Below the pieces are notes generated by a model. That model ran no database searches and had not been told where the DNA came from. It saw only the letters and a program-made list of their open reading frames with translations. From DASPPM01 sp052143835 (GTDB lineage Bacteria; Pseudomonadota; Alphaproteobacteria; JACZXZ01), in the NCBI GenBank assembly GCA_052143835.1, contig JBKQRV010000027.1:29619-93618 (forward strand): a DNA stretch of 64,000 nucleotides, given 5' to 3'. Of the stretch, positions 42,240-50,423 are shown piece after piece (the stretch's first letter is position 1; each line of letters starts with the position of its first letter). Position numbers and translations under genes: made by a program.

Positions 42240-42816
42240 GCGCCGCAGAGGCAAGGAAGGAGGCTCGAGGCGTCCGCCTTGACCTCGAGCGCCGCCGCCG
42301 GATGCGGCGCCTTGGCTTGCCGGCCGGTTTTGGCGACTGGCGTTCTAGCGGTGTTAGCACCACGAGACAAGGGAATGTCGGCTCCAGGTGCACGCAAGCG
42401 CGCCTGACGACGGCGCGGGCGGCGAGGGGAGCCGAGGCGGCAAACCCTCGCCCGACGCCTGCGGCCCGTCAGTTCGGCCGCCGAGGTGCCTCAATTATAA
42501 CCATGCCGGGGTGCTGCTATCGGGATCGCCGGCAACAGAATACCGATGTTCACTATCAGGACGAGAAACACGCGCTTTTTCATTTCCACCTCGTCCGAAA
42601 TGCAACTACCCGGCGACACGCATCCTGTCCGCCAAGGTCGAATAGCTTGCTCCAGGTCAATTGCGCGGCGCGGCGATTTCGGCCGCGCTTGGGACGCAAT
42701 GTCGCGGGTGCTCGCCTTGGCCTCAATTTCATTGATTTCGTCTCGGGCCAAGCCTATCAACAACGCGACTGCCGCTCAATAATTGCCGATGCAACTGAGG
42801 GGGTGGTTGGCTGACA
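42240..42816. other. intergenic region of 577 bases; one weak small ORF
   Basis: Between tRNA-Ser and the CHASE-GGDEF gene. Several frame-shadow ORFs lack codon bias. One candidate peptide is described at 42491-42583. No repeat family or RNA structure was recognised. Some A/T-richer sequence occurs at 42530-42590 and 42730-42780. Confidence 0.4.
42491..42583 (-). CDS. possible 30-residue hydrophobic peptide
   Basis: ATG 42583 has GAGGTG at good spacing upstream and opens MKKRVFLVLIVNIGILLPAI followed by a short polar tail ending HGYN. The start and hydrophobic core look like a signal peptide or tiny membrane protein. Only 30 codons, no homologue recognised. It could be chance in a gene-free region. 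Confidence 0.25.
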   Translation of the reverse strand: MKKRVFLVLIVNIGILLPAIPIAAPRHGYN

Positions 42817-45291
42817 TTGCCCGATCTCAGCGGATTCCGCAGGTACTGGGTCGCGGTCTTGGCGGCGTGCGTCGGCGCGGCGATATCGTTGGCCGTCGCC
42901 CACAGCGCCCGCCAGTTTTCCCATGATGAGCTTTTGGCCGAGCTCACCCAGCAGGCAGCCCTTCGCGCAAAAGGGCTGGAGGAAGTCCTCAGCCGTTACG
43001 AGGGCACGATCGAAGGATTCGCCGCCGCTTTTCCCGCCGCCGGCGTGACGCGCGAGGAATTCGAGGCGTTCGCGCACAACATCTATCTGGCAAGCAGCCT
43101 CTTGGGCACGGCGTTCCAGAACGTGAGTTGGGAGCCGCAGGTTCGCGACGCCGAGCGCGCCAGCTTCGAGGCCGCCGCGCGCGACGACGGCTTCGCCGGT
43201 TACCATATCGTCGATATCGGTGCCGGCGGTGCGCTTGTGACCGCCCCTCGACGGCCGGTGTATTTTCCGATCCGCTACTTCGAGCCGATGGTGCCGACCG
43301 CACCTATGGGCCTCGACCTGCTCTCCGAGCGGGAGCGCGCGGCTGCGGTCGAAGAGGCGATCGACAAAGGTGGCCCGGTGGCCACGCCGCCGCTGCGCTT
43401 CATTGCTGGCGGCCGAGGCTGCGTGATCTACGTTCCCGTGTTCAAGACAGGACCGGCCGCGGCGTCCTCGGGCGCCGGCAACGACCGGCTGCTCGGAATT
43501 CTGTCGTTCCGGCTTTTCACCAGCGCCGCAATCGACGCCATCATGGACACCCTGCAACCCGTGGCGCAGGGCTTCGACATTTACATGCTCGACGACGGAG
43601 CCCCGGCGGGCGAGCGCTTGGTCTATGCGCGCCTGGCGGCGAAGGGCAGCGTTGCGGTCGATTCCGACGATGCCGCCCCCGCTTTGATCGAGCCTTACTC
43701 CGGCTCGTCGTTCAACTTTGCCGGGCGCGACTGGACGGTGATCGTGCGACCGACGCCGGCATTGCTCGCCTCGAGGCTCCACTGGGCCGGCTGGCGCGAG
43801 CTGGCGGTCGGCCTCGTGCTCACGGCCTTGCTGACCGCATACCTGGTCAGCAGCCGCAATCGCGCCGACCGGTTGCGGGTGCTTGCGGCCAGCCTGCAGG
43901 GCGAGATCGCCGAGCGCAAGCGCGCCGAGCAGCGGATCATCCATTCGGCTCGCCATGATTTCCTGACGGGCTTGCCGAACCGCATGCTCTTCCTCGAGCG
44001 TCTGAAGCAGGAAATCGGTCGAGCGAAACGCGGCGAGAACAGCTTCGCCGTCCTCTATCTCGATCTCGATCGCTTCAAGGACATCAACGATACCCTTGGT
44101 CACCAGATGGGCGACCAGCTGCTGAAGGCCGTCGCCGGCCGGCTGAGCGAGGGCGTGCGGGACATCGACACGGTCGCCCGTCTCGGCGGCGACGAATTCG
44201 CCGTCATTCAGACGGGGCTCCACGATCCGGCGGATGCGGCCATCCTGTCGAAAAAGCTCCTTGACCTCATGCAAATGCCATTTCGCCTCGACGACCAGGA
44301 ACTGCGCACCAACGCCAGCGTCGGCACCGCCGTCTATTCTCCGAGTTCCGAGGATGAGGAAGCGACCTTGGTGCACGCGGACCTCGCCATGTACAAGGCC
44401 AAGGCGGAAGGCGGGGGACGTTTCTGTTTCCATCTGCCCGAGATGGAGGAGGAGGTCCGCGCGCGGGCAACACTTGTCGACGACCTGCGCGCCGGCATCG
44501 CTCGCGGCGAGCTCGAGCTCCATTATCAACCGCAGGTTGATTTGAGCTCTGGCGCCATCGCCGGCGTCGAAGGGCTGGTGCGCTGGCGCCGTCGGGCGCC
44601 GGAGCTGATTCCGCCGGGCGCCTTCATCGGCGAGGCGGAGCGCAGCGGCCTGATTTTCGATGTGGACTCCTGGGTCCTCGGCGAAGCCTGTCGGCAGGGG
44701 CGCGCTTGGCTCGACCAAGGGACCGCGCTTGCCGCGATTTCCGTCAACGTCTCGGTCGCCATGCTCAAGCGAGGAGCACCTTATCTCCAACTCTTGGAGC
44801 AAACGCTCCGGGCGAGCGGCTTTCCGCCGCAGCGCCTCGAGCTCGAGATGAGCGACTCGTTTTTCACGGAGCCCAACCAGGCGTTCCTTGAGCTCTTGCA
44901 AGGCATGAGGCGGATCGGCATCAGGATCGCCATCGACGGCTTCGGCATGGGGTACTCGTCCCTCGAGTACTTGCGCCTCTTCCCGGTCGAGCGGATCAAG
45001 CTCGCCCGACATCTCGTCTCGGGCCTCCCCGCCGACGGGAACACTGCTCCCATCGTCGAGACGATCATCAATCTCGCGGCGGCGCTGCGCAGCCGGCTCG
45101 TCGCCGTCGGCATCGAGAGCGGCGAGCAGCTGCGCTTCCTTCGCACGCACGGCTGCGCGGAGGGGCAGGGCTACTATTTCAGCCCGCCGCTTCCACCGGA
45201 AAGCGCCGCGACCCTGATTCGCAGTGGGCGTTTACGCGCGCGCGCGGAGGAGGACACGCCGCAAGCCGTCGAAGGGAGCGACGGCCGCTGA
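42817..45291 (+). CDS. CHASE-GGDEF-EAL protein; intact GGDEF, degenerate EAL
   Basis: 824 aa from TTG 42817; a stop at 42796 rules out any longer start. An N-terminal helix (YWVAVLAACVGAAISLAVA) and a second at ~325-345 (ELAVGLVLTALLTAYLV) bracket a periplasmic CHASE domain (FQNVSWEPQVRDAERASFEA). The GGDEF domain has RLGGDEF at 455-461 with an I-site R448xxD451, so it should make and be feedback-inhibited by cyclic-di-GMP. The C-terminal EAL-fold domain reads GVEGLVRW (Glu585-Gly-Leu) instead of EAL and IDGFGMGYSS (Asp707-Gly) instead of DDFG. It also has SDS where TES is usual. Phosphodiesterase activity is therefore doubtful. Confidence 0.9.
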   Translation: MPDLSGFRRYWVAVLAACVGAAISLAVAHSARQFSHDELLAELTQQAALRAKGLEEVLSRYEGTIEGFAAAFPAAGVTREEFEAFAHNIYLASSLLGTAFQNVSWEPQVRDAERASFEAAARDDGFAGYHIVDIGAGGALVTAPRRPVYFPIRYFEPMVPTAPMGLDLLSERERAAAVEEAIDKGGPVATPPLRFIAGGRGCVIYVPVFKTGPAAASSGAGNDRLLGILSFRLFTSAAIDAIMDTLQPVAQGFDIYMLDDGAPAGERLVYARLAAKGSVAVDSDDAAPALIEPYSGSSFNFAGRDWTVIVRPTPALLASRLHWAGWRELAVGLVLTALLTAYLVSSRNRADRLRVLAASLQGEIAERKRAEQRIIHSARHDFLTGLPNRMLFLERLKQEIGRAKRGENSFAVLYLDLDRFKDINDTLGHQMGDQLLKAVAGRLSEGVRDIDTVARLGGDEFAVIQTGLHDPADAAILSKKLLDLMQMPFRLDDQELRTNASVGTAVYSPSSEDEEATLVHADLAMYKAKAEGGGRFCFHLPEMEEEVRARATLVDDLRAGIARGELELHYQPQVDLSSGAIAGVEGLVRWRRRAPELIPPGAFIGEAERSGLIFDVDSWVLGEACRQGRAWLDQGTALAAISVNVSVAMLKRGAPYLQLLEQTLRASGFPPQRLELEMSDSFFTEPNQAFLELLQGMRRIGIRIAIDGFGMGYSSLEYLRLFPVERIKLARHLVSGLPADGNTAPIVETIINLAAALRSRLVAVGIESGEQLRFLRTHGCAEGQGYYFSPPLPPESAATLIRSGRLRARAEEDTPQAVEGSDGR

Positions 45292-45403
45292 GCCCGCTTC
45301 AATTCGCTCCCTAGCGCGCGGTCGCGGCCCGTGGCTCTGTGTTCGGGGCTGAGCCGTGCGCGGCGATTGCCTTCGTACGATGCGGGGCCTATGAACGGCG
45401 GCG

Positions 45404-46201
45404 ATGTTCGTGCTGTCCAAGATTTTTTTGTTGCTCGCTGAGCCCGGCAATCTCCTCGTCGTCTTTCTTGCGGCGGGTGCGGCGATGCTGTTCTGGCGGA
45501 GTGAGCGGGTAAGACGCATCGGACGTTGCATCTTGGCAGTTGCGGTCCTTGCGGCGGCCGCGGCGGCCACGACCTCGCTGCCCGACCTCGTGTTAGCACC
45601 GCTCGAGAACCGCTTTCCCCAGCCAGCACACCTGCCCGAGCGCATCGATGGCATCATCGTGCTGGGCGGTGCCGTGGACGAGGTGGTGAGCGCCGCGCGC
45701 GGGCAGGTGACGTTGACCCCAAGTGCGGCGCGGCTCAGCGAGACCTTGGCCCTCGCACGGCGCCATCCCGAGGCGCGCATTCTCTTCACCGGCGGCTCGG
45801 GTCGGCTCTATCCGACGGCGCTCAGCGAGGCCGAGGTCGCCAAGCGTTTTTTCGAGGAGATGGGAGTCGATGCGGCGCGCCTCACGTTCGAGGAGCGCTC
45901 GCGCAACACTTACGAGAATGCGCTGTTCAGCAAGCGACTCGCCGAGCCCAAGGTTGGCCAGAACTGGGTCCTCGTCACCTCGGCGGCGCACATGCCGCGC
46001 GCGGCGGGGGTTTTCCGGGCCCAAGGCTGGGAAGTGATTCCCTATCCGGTCGATTACCGGACCACGGGCGATGGCGCTGCCACGCGCCGCTTCGAATTCG
46101 CCGATTCGCTCATGCTCTTGAACGATGCGGCGAAGGAATGGATGGGCCTCGCCGCCTACCGTCTGATGGGCCGCACGAACGAATTCTTCCCGGCGCCGTG
46201 A
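45404..46201 (+). CDS. YdcF family (DUF218) protein
   Basis: 265 aa. Two N-terminal transmembrane helices (ILLLAEPGNLLVVFLAAGAAMLF, CILAVAVLAAAAAATTSL) are followed by a DUF218 Rossmann-like domain: IDGIIVLGGAVDEVVSA, then LARRHPEARILFTGGSGRLYP, then FEERSRNTYENALFSKRLAE, and WVLVTSAAHMPRAAGVFRAQGW. Members (YdcF, SanA, ElyC) act in envelope biogenesis; ElyC influences undecaprenyl-phosphate use in peptidoglycan precursor synthesis. The peptidoglycan enzymes immediately downstream (MltB, RlpA, D,D-carboxypeptidase) suit such a role. Confidence 0.88.
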   Translation: MFVLSKIFLLLAEPGNLLVVFLAAGAAMLFWRSERVRRIGRCILAVAVLAAAAAATTSLPDLVLAPLENRFPQPAHLPERIDGIIVLGGAVDEVVSAARGQVTLTPSAARLSETLALARRHPEARILFTGGSGRLYPTALSEAEVAKRFFEEMGVDAARLTFEERSRNTYENALFSKRLAEPKVGQNWVLVTSAAHMPRAAGVFRAQGWEVIPYPVDYRTTGDGAATRRFEFADSLMLLNDAAKEWMGLAAYRLMGRTNEFFPAP

Positions 46202-46271
46202 CCTCTCTCTACCCGCCGGCCCAGCGTGGAGAGCGCTTTACGCGCGCGCGAGCGTGTGGCAGAAGGAGCCC

Positions 46272-47291
46272 ATGAGTCCTGCCCGATTTTGGCGTGAGGG
46301 GCTCGGCGGGCAAGCGATGCGGGGTGCCGCGATGCTTGTCGGAGCAGGGCTCCTGCTCCTGGCCGGGGCCGTCTCCGTTGCGGCGAACGACCTCGACTTC
46401 GCGACTTGGCTGCGCGACTTCAAGGTCGAAGCGCGCCAGCGCGGCATCTCGCAGCACACGCTCAATACGGCGCTCGACCAAGTGACGCCGCTGCCGCACG
46501 TGATCGAGCTCGACCACAAGCAGCCCGAGTTCACCCTCACTTTCGACGAATACGTCTCCCGCGTGGTTTCCGACGCCCGAGTCGATCGGGGCCGCGAGCT
46601 GCTCGGCGAGTATCAGGGGCTTCTCAGCCGGGTCGGCGCGAGCTATGGCGTCGAGCCGCGCTTCATCGTCGCATTGTGGGGGATCGAGAGCGACTTCGGC
46701 CGTACGACCGGCGATTACCCGGTGATCCAGGCGGTGGCGACCCTTGCCTATGACGGCCGGCGCAGCAGCTATTTCCGCAGCGAGCTCATCGATGCGTTAC
46801 GCATTCTCGATCTCGGCTATATCGACCTCGCGAACCTACGCGGCTCTTGGGCCGGCGCCATGGGCCAGAGCCAGTTCATGCCGTCGAGCTACCTGCGCTA
46901 CGCAGTCGACTTCGAAGGCAAGGGCCACCGCGACATTTGGCACAACCCCGCCGATGTCTTTGCCTCGACCGCCAATTATCTAGCACAGCTGGGCTGGCAA
47001 AGCGGGCAGAGCTGGGGACAGGAGGTCAAGCTCCCGGCCAACTTCGATACGGCACTCGCCGACCTTGCGGTTGAGAAGTCGGGCGAGGAGTGGCAGGCGC
47101 TCGGGGTGCGCCAGCTCGACGGCCGCCCGCTCGCAGAGCCGGCGCTTGCGGCCTCCATCGTCTTGCCGACGGACGAAGTGAGCCCTGCCTACCTCGTCTA
47201 CGACAACTTCCGCACCCTCATGCGCTGGAACCACTCGGTCTTCTTCGCCACGAGTGTCGGATTGCTTGCCGATCGGATCGGGGACAAGTAA
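46272..47291 (+). CDS. mltB: lytic murein transglycosylase B
   Basis: 339 aa from ATG 46272, preceded by AGAAGGAG; the GTG at 46254 is less likely. An N-terminal hydrophobic segment (AAMLVGAGLLLLAGAVSVAA) is a signal peptide without a lipobox Cys, so it is probably a soluble periplasmic form. Catalytic Glu139 is in VALWGIESDFGRTTGDYPV, followed by ATLAYDGRRSSYFRSEL and WAGAMGQSQFMPSSY, all conserved in MltB/SltB. It cleaves the MurNAc-GlcNAc bond with 1,6-anhydro product. It is the first of three peptidoglycan genes, each separated by small gaps. Confidence 0.93.
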   Translation: MSPARFWREGLGGQAMRGAAMLVGAGLLLLAGAVSVAANDLDFATWLRDFKVEARQRGISQHTLNTALDQVTPLPHVIELDHKQPEFTLTFDEYVSRVVSDARVDRGRELLGEYQGLLSRVGASYGVEPRFIVALWGIESDFGRTTGDYPVIQAVATLAYDGRRSSYFRSELIDALRILDLGYIDLANLRGSWAGAMGQSQFMPSSYLRYAVDFEGKGHRDIWHNPADVFASTANYLAQLGWQSGQSWGQEVKLPANFDTALADLAVEKSGEEWQALGVRQLDGRPLAEPALAASIVLPTDEVSPAYLVYDNFRTLMRWNHSVFFATSVGLLADRIGDK

Positions 47292-47339
47292 TCTAAGCGA
47301 CACTAGATAGGCGAAGCCGAAAGGGGGTATCCACTAGAT

Positions 47340-48428
47340 ATGCGCCCGCACTGGGTGACCAAGGGGGTGGCCGCTATGGCGTTGGCCGTCCTGCTCGCGG
47401 GCTGCGGCGAGAAGGGCCACGCGCCGCCGGCCGGCCAAGCCGCGGCGCCGAGCCGCGGCTATTACAAGGTGGGTGCGCCCTATGAGGTCGAAGGGGTCTG
47501 GTACTATCCGGGCACCGACTACAGCTACGACGAGACCGGCATCGCCTCCTGGTACGGCCCGGACTTCCACGGCAAATACACCGCCAACGGCGAGGTCTAC
47601 AACATGAACGACCTCACCGCGGCCCATCCGACGCTGCCGCTCCCGAGCGTCGTGCGCGTCACCAATCTCGACAACGGGCGCTCGATCGTCGTGCGGGTCA
47701 ACGACCGCGGGCCCTATGTGCGCGGGCGCATCATCGATCTCTCGCGCCGCGCCGCCCAGCTCATCGGCATGATCGGCACCGGTACCGCCAAGGTTCGCGT
47801 GCAAATTCTCCCCGACGAGTCGCGCCAGGCGGTCCTCCTTGCCCAGCAGGGCGAAATCCCCTCGGCCGAGCGCATCGCGAGCGCGGTGCCGACCGAGAAG
47901 GTGACCGCTGAGACATTGGTTCCGCCGCCCGGCGCGCAGGCAGCCCCCGGCCCGACCCCGGCGGCGGCGCCCGCAGTGCCGGCGCAGCCGCCGCCCGCGC
48001 CCGTGGTGATCGCCTCGGCACAGGCCGCCCCGCTGCCCGCCCAAGGGACGCCGGCTGCTGCGCGGCAGCCGGTCGAGAGCGCACCGCTTGCGGCGCCTAA
48101 AGCGCCGGGACCTTCACCGATGCTCGTGCCGGCAGCCGCCGCGGCCGATCCCGTCAAGGCGGTGCTTGAGCAGGCGGTGATCACGGTGCCGGTGAAGGCG
48201 ACCTCGATCTACGTCCAAGTGGGCGCCTTCAGCCAGTACGACAACGCCAATCGGCTGCGCGCCAAGCTCTCGACCATGGGCTCGACCAAGGTCACGCAGG
48301 CATCCGTCGACGGCCTGCCCTTCTTCCGCGTGCGCATGGGGCCGGCCACGACGGTCGACGATGCCGACCGGCTTCTCGACCTCGTGGTGCGCGCCGGCTA
48401 TCACGACGCGCGCATCGTCGTCGAATAG
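47340..48428 (+). CDS. rlpA: RlpA septal lytic transglycosylase with SPOR domain
   Basis: 362 aa. Lipobox LLAGC near residue 20 makes it a lipoprotein. The double-psi beta-barrel (~residues 60-150) is clear: GIASWYGPDFHGKYTANGEVYN, LPLPSVVRVTNLDNGRSIVVRVNDRGP, GRIIDLSRRAAQLIGM. A Pro/Ala linker of ~100 residues leads to a C-terminal SPOR domain (YVQVGAFSQYDNANRLRAKL ... PFFRVRMGPATTVDDADRLL) that targets denuded septal glycan. Start ATG 47340. Upstream it is preceded by GGGGGTATCC; a direct repeat CACTAGATA flanks this ribosome-site region. Confidence 0.95.
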   Translation: MRPHWVTKGVAAMALAVLLAGCGEKGHAPPAGQAAAPSRGYYKVGAPYEVEGVWYYPGTDYSYDETGIASWYGPDFHGKYTANGEVYNMNDLTAAHPTLPLPSVVRVTNLDNGRSIVVRVNDRGPYVRGRIIDLSRRAAQLIGMIGTGTAKVRVQILPDESRQAVLLAQQGEIPSAERIASAVPTEKVTAETLVPPPGAQAAPGPTPAAAPAVPAQPPPAPVVIASAQAAPLPAQGTPAAARQPVESAPLAAPKAPGPSPMLVPAAAAADPVKAVLEQAVITVPVKATSIYVQVGAFSQYDNANRLRAKLSTMGSTKVTQASVDGLPFFRVRMGPATTVDDADRLLDLVVRAGYHDARIVVE

Positions 48429-48464
48429 GGTCGCGCGACCGGGGCAGCGTCAAAATTTTGGCGC
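48429..48464. promoter_or_regulatory. pair of palindromes between rlpA and the carboxypeptidase gene
   Basis: GGTCGCGCGACC (48429-48440) is a perfect 12-base palindrome. GCGTCAAAATTTTGGCGC (48447-48464) is a near-perfect 18-base palindrome with an A/T centre and one mismatched pair. They lie just after the rlpA stop and 50-85 bases before the next start, where an operator or processing hairpin could sit. No T-run follows, so they are not a classic terminator. Function is unproven. Confidence 0.3.
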
Positions 48465-48513
48465 AATCGCCCGCTAGGGATGATCAGGCATCAACAGGGG
48501 CAACTTTCATCGC

Positions 48514-49740
48514 ATGACCGCAAATCCTCAAGGCCTCCGCCTGCGTGCGCCGGCACGCACGAAGCGCTCTCGCCTTCGTGCGCAAGGAAGGCATTGGCCG
48601 GCAATTCTCGCCGCGGGCGCGCTCTTCTCCCTTCTGCTTTCGTGCGCGGGCCGCGCTGAGGCAGAGCTTCCCAGCATCGATACCTCGGCCAAGCAAGCCA
48701 TCATGATCGACTACAACACGGGCGCCGTGCTTTTCGCCAAGGACGCCGACGTGCGCATGGCGCCTTCGTCGATGAGCAAGATGATGACGCTCTACATCCT
48801 GTTCGAGCGGCTCAAGGAAGGGCGCATCAAGCTCGACGACACGCTCGCGGTGAGCGAGAAGGCCTGGCGCACCGGCGGCTCGAAGATGTTCGTGCAAGTG
48901 GGCAGCCGGGTGCGCGTCGACGATCTCACACAGGGCATCGCCGTGCAATCGGGTAACGACGCCTGCGTCGTGGTCGCGGAAGGGCTCGCGGGAAGCGAGC
49001 AAGCCTTCGCCGAGGAGATGAACAAGAAGGCGAAGGAGCTCGGGCTCGCCGACAGCCACTTCGTCGATGCCTCGGGCCTGCCCGACCCGCAGCAGTACAT
49101 GACGGCGCGCGATCTCGCGACGCTGGCACGCCGGCTGGTCACCGACTTCCCGCAGTACTACCACTACTTCAGGGAGATCGACTTCACCTACGGCGGCATC
49201 AAGCAAGGCAATCGCAATCCGCTTCTTTACAAGAACCTCAACGTGGACGGACTGAAGACCGGCCACACCGAAGCGGGAGGCTACGGCCTCACCGCCTCCG
49301 CCGTGCGCGACGGCCGGCGGCTCATTCTCGTGCTCAACGGCATGTCCTCGGTCAACGAGCGCTCGCGCGAGTCCGAGAAGCTGCTCGATTGGGGCTACCG
49401 CGAGTGGGGCGACTACACGCTCTTCAAGGCGGGCGAAAAAGTGAGCGACGCCGAGGTCTGGCTCGGCACCCAGCCGAGCGTGCCGCTCGTCGCCGAGAGC
49501 GACGTCGTGGTGACGCTGCCCCATCTCTCGCGCGACAAGATGACGGTGACGGTGAGCTACGATGGGCCAGTGCCGGCGCCGATCGCCAAGGGTGCCGCGA
49601 TCGGCAAGGTGAGCGTGGAGGCGCCGGACGTGCCGAGCGTGGAGGCGCCGCTCGCCGCCGCCGAGCCGGTCGCTCGCCTCGGCTCCTTCGGCCGCATCGC
49701 CGCCGCGGTGCGCTATCTCATCTGGGGCCCGTCGAAGTGA
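48514..49740 (+). CDS. D-alanyl-D-alanine carboxypeptidase (PBP5/DacA-C type)
   Basis: 408 aa. The signal peptide is long, with a basic N-region (TKRSRLRAQGRHW) and core PAILAAGALFSLLLSCAG. The serine penicillin-binding triad is intact: S86MSK89 in PSSMSKMMTLY, SGNDACVVVAEGL, and KTGHTEAGGYG. A C-terminal beta-domain (~310-408) ends in GSFGRIAAAVRYLIWGPSK, an amphipathic anchor helix as in PBP5/6. It removes the terminal D-Ala of the stem peptide. It lies in the peptidoglycan cluster and is followed 40 bases later by tmk, the usual alphaproteobacterial order. Confidence 0.95.
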   Translation: MTANPQGLRLRAPARTKRSRLRAQGRHWPAILAAGALFSLLLSCAGRAEAELPSIDTSAKQAIMIDYNTGAVLFAKDADVRMAPSSMSKMMTLYILFERLKEGRIKLDDTLAVSEKAWRTGGSKMFVQVGSRVRVDDLTQGIAVQSGNDACVVVAEGLAGSEQAFAEEMNKKAKELGLADSHFVDASGLPDPQQYMTARDLATLARRLVTDFPQYYHYFREIDFTYGGIKQGNRNPLLYKNLNVDGLKTGHTEAGGYGLTASAVRDGRRLILVLNGMSSVNERSRESEKLLDWGYREWGDYTLFKAGEKVSDAEVWLGTQPSVPLVAESDVVVTLPHLSRDKMTVTVSYDGPVPAPIAKGAAIGKVSVEAPDVPSVEAPLAAAEPVARLGSFGRIAAAVRYLIWGPSK

Positions 49741-49780
49741 GCCGAGCGGCTCCTTCCCCACACGAACCTCCTTCCCATCG

Positions 49781-50416
49781 ATGAGCCGCGGCTCCTTCAT
49801 CACGCTCGAGGGCGGGGAGGGGACGGGGAAGAGCAGCCAGATGCCCTTGCTCGCCTCGGCCCTCGGCCAGATCGGGCTCGAGGTCTTGGCCACGCGCGAG
49901 CCGGGAGGCGCTCCCGGCGCCGAGGAGATCCGCAAGCTTCTCGTCGACGGCGAGGTCGGGCGCTGGGACCCGCTCAGCGAGCTTCTGCTCTATGTGGCGG
50001 CCCGGCGCGAGCATGTCGTGCGGACGATCGAGCCGGCACTCGCGCGCGGCGCCTGGGTGCTGTGCGACCGCTTCGCCGATTCGACGATCGCCTATCAAGG
50101 CTATGGCCATGGCCTCGGACGCGAGGCCTGCGAGAGCGCGCATAGGCTTGCCCTCGGCAGCTTCGCGCCCGACCTCACCTTGATCCTCGATCTTCCCGTC
50201 GAGATCGGGCTCGCGCGTGCGGCGGGCAGGGCCGGGGCCGAGACCCGCTACGAGCGCATGGACCTCGCCTTCCATGAGCGCCTCAGAGCGGGCTTTCTCG
50301 AGATCGCGCGCGCGGCCCCCGGGCGCTGCCGCGTGATCGACGCGCGCGGCTCGCTCGGAGAGGTGCAGGCGGCGCTCTGCCGCGCCATCGCCGAGCGCTT
50401 CGCCCTGGCGCTATGA
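49781..50416 (+). CDS. tmk: thymidylate kinase
   Basis: 211 aa. P-loop LEGGEGTGKSSQM near residue 8, the DRF motif ALARGAWVLCDRFADSTIAYQGYG, and LILDLPVEIGLARAAGRAG with arginine-rich LID are all in place. It phosphorylates dTMP to dTDP. Start ATG 49781 (MSRGSFITLEGG). It is followed by holB after 7 bases, so the pair is co-transcribed. Confidence 0.96.
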   Translation: MSRGSFITLEGGEGTGKSSQMPLLASALGQIGLEVLATREPGGAPGAEEIRKLLVDGEVGRWDPLSELLLYVAARREHVVRTIEPALARGAWVLCDRFADSTIAYQGYGHGLGREACESAHRLALGSFAPDLTLILDLPVEIGLARAAGRAGAETRYERMDLAFHERLRAGFLEIARAAPGRCRVIDARGSLGEVQAALCRAIAERFALAL

Positions 50417-50423
50417 TGCGACC

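Noticed and set aside
42757..45150. 797-residue minus-strand ORF opposite the CHASE-GGDEF gene
   Set aside because: Mirror of a coding frame in GC-rich DNA; the Arg/Glu/His-rich translation has no domain.
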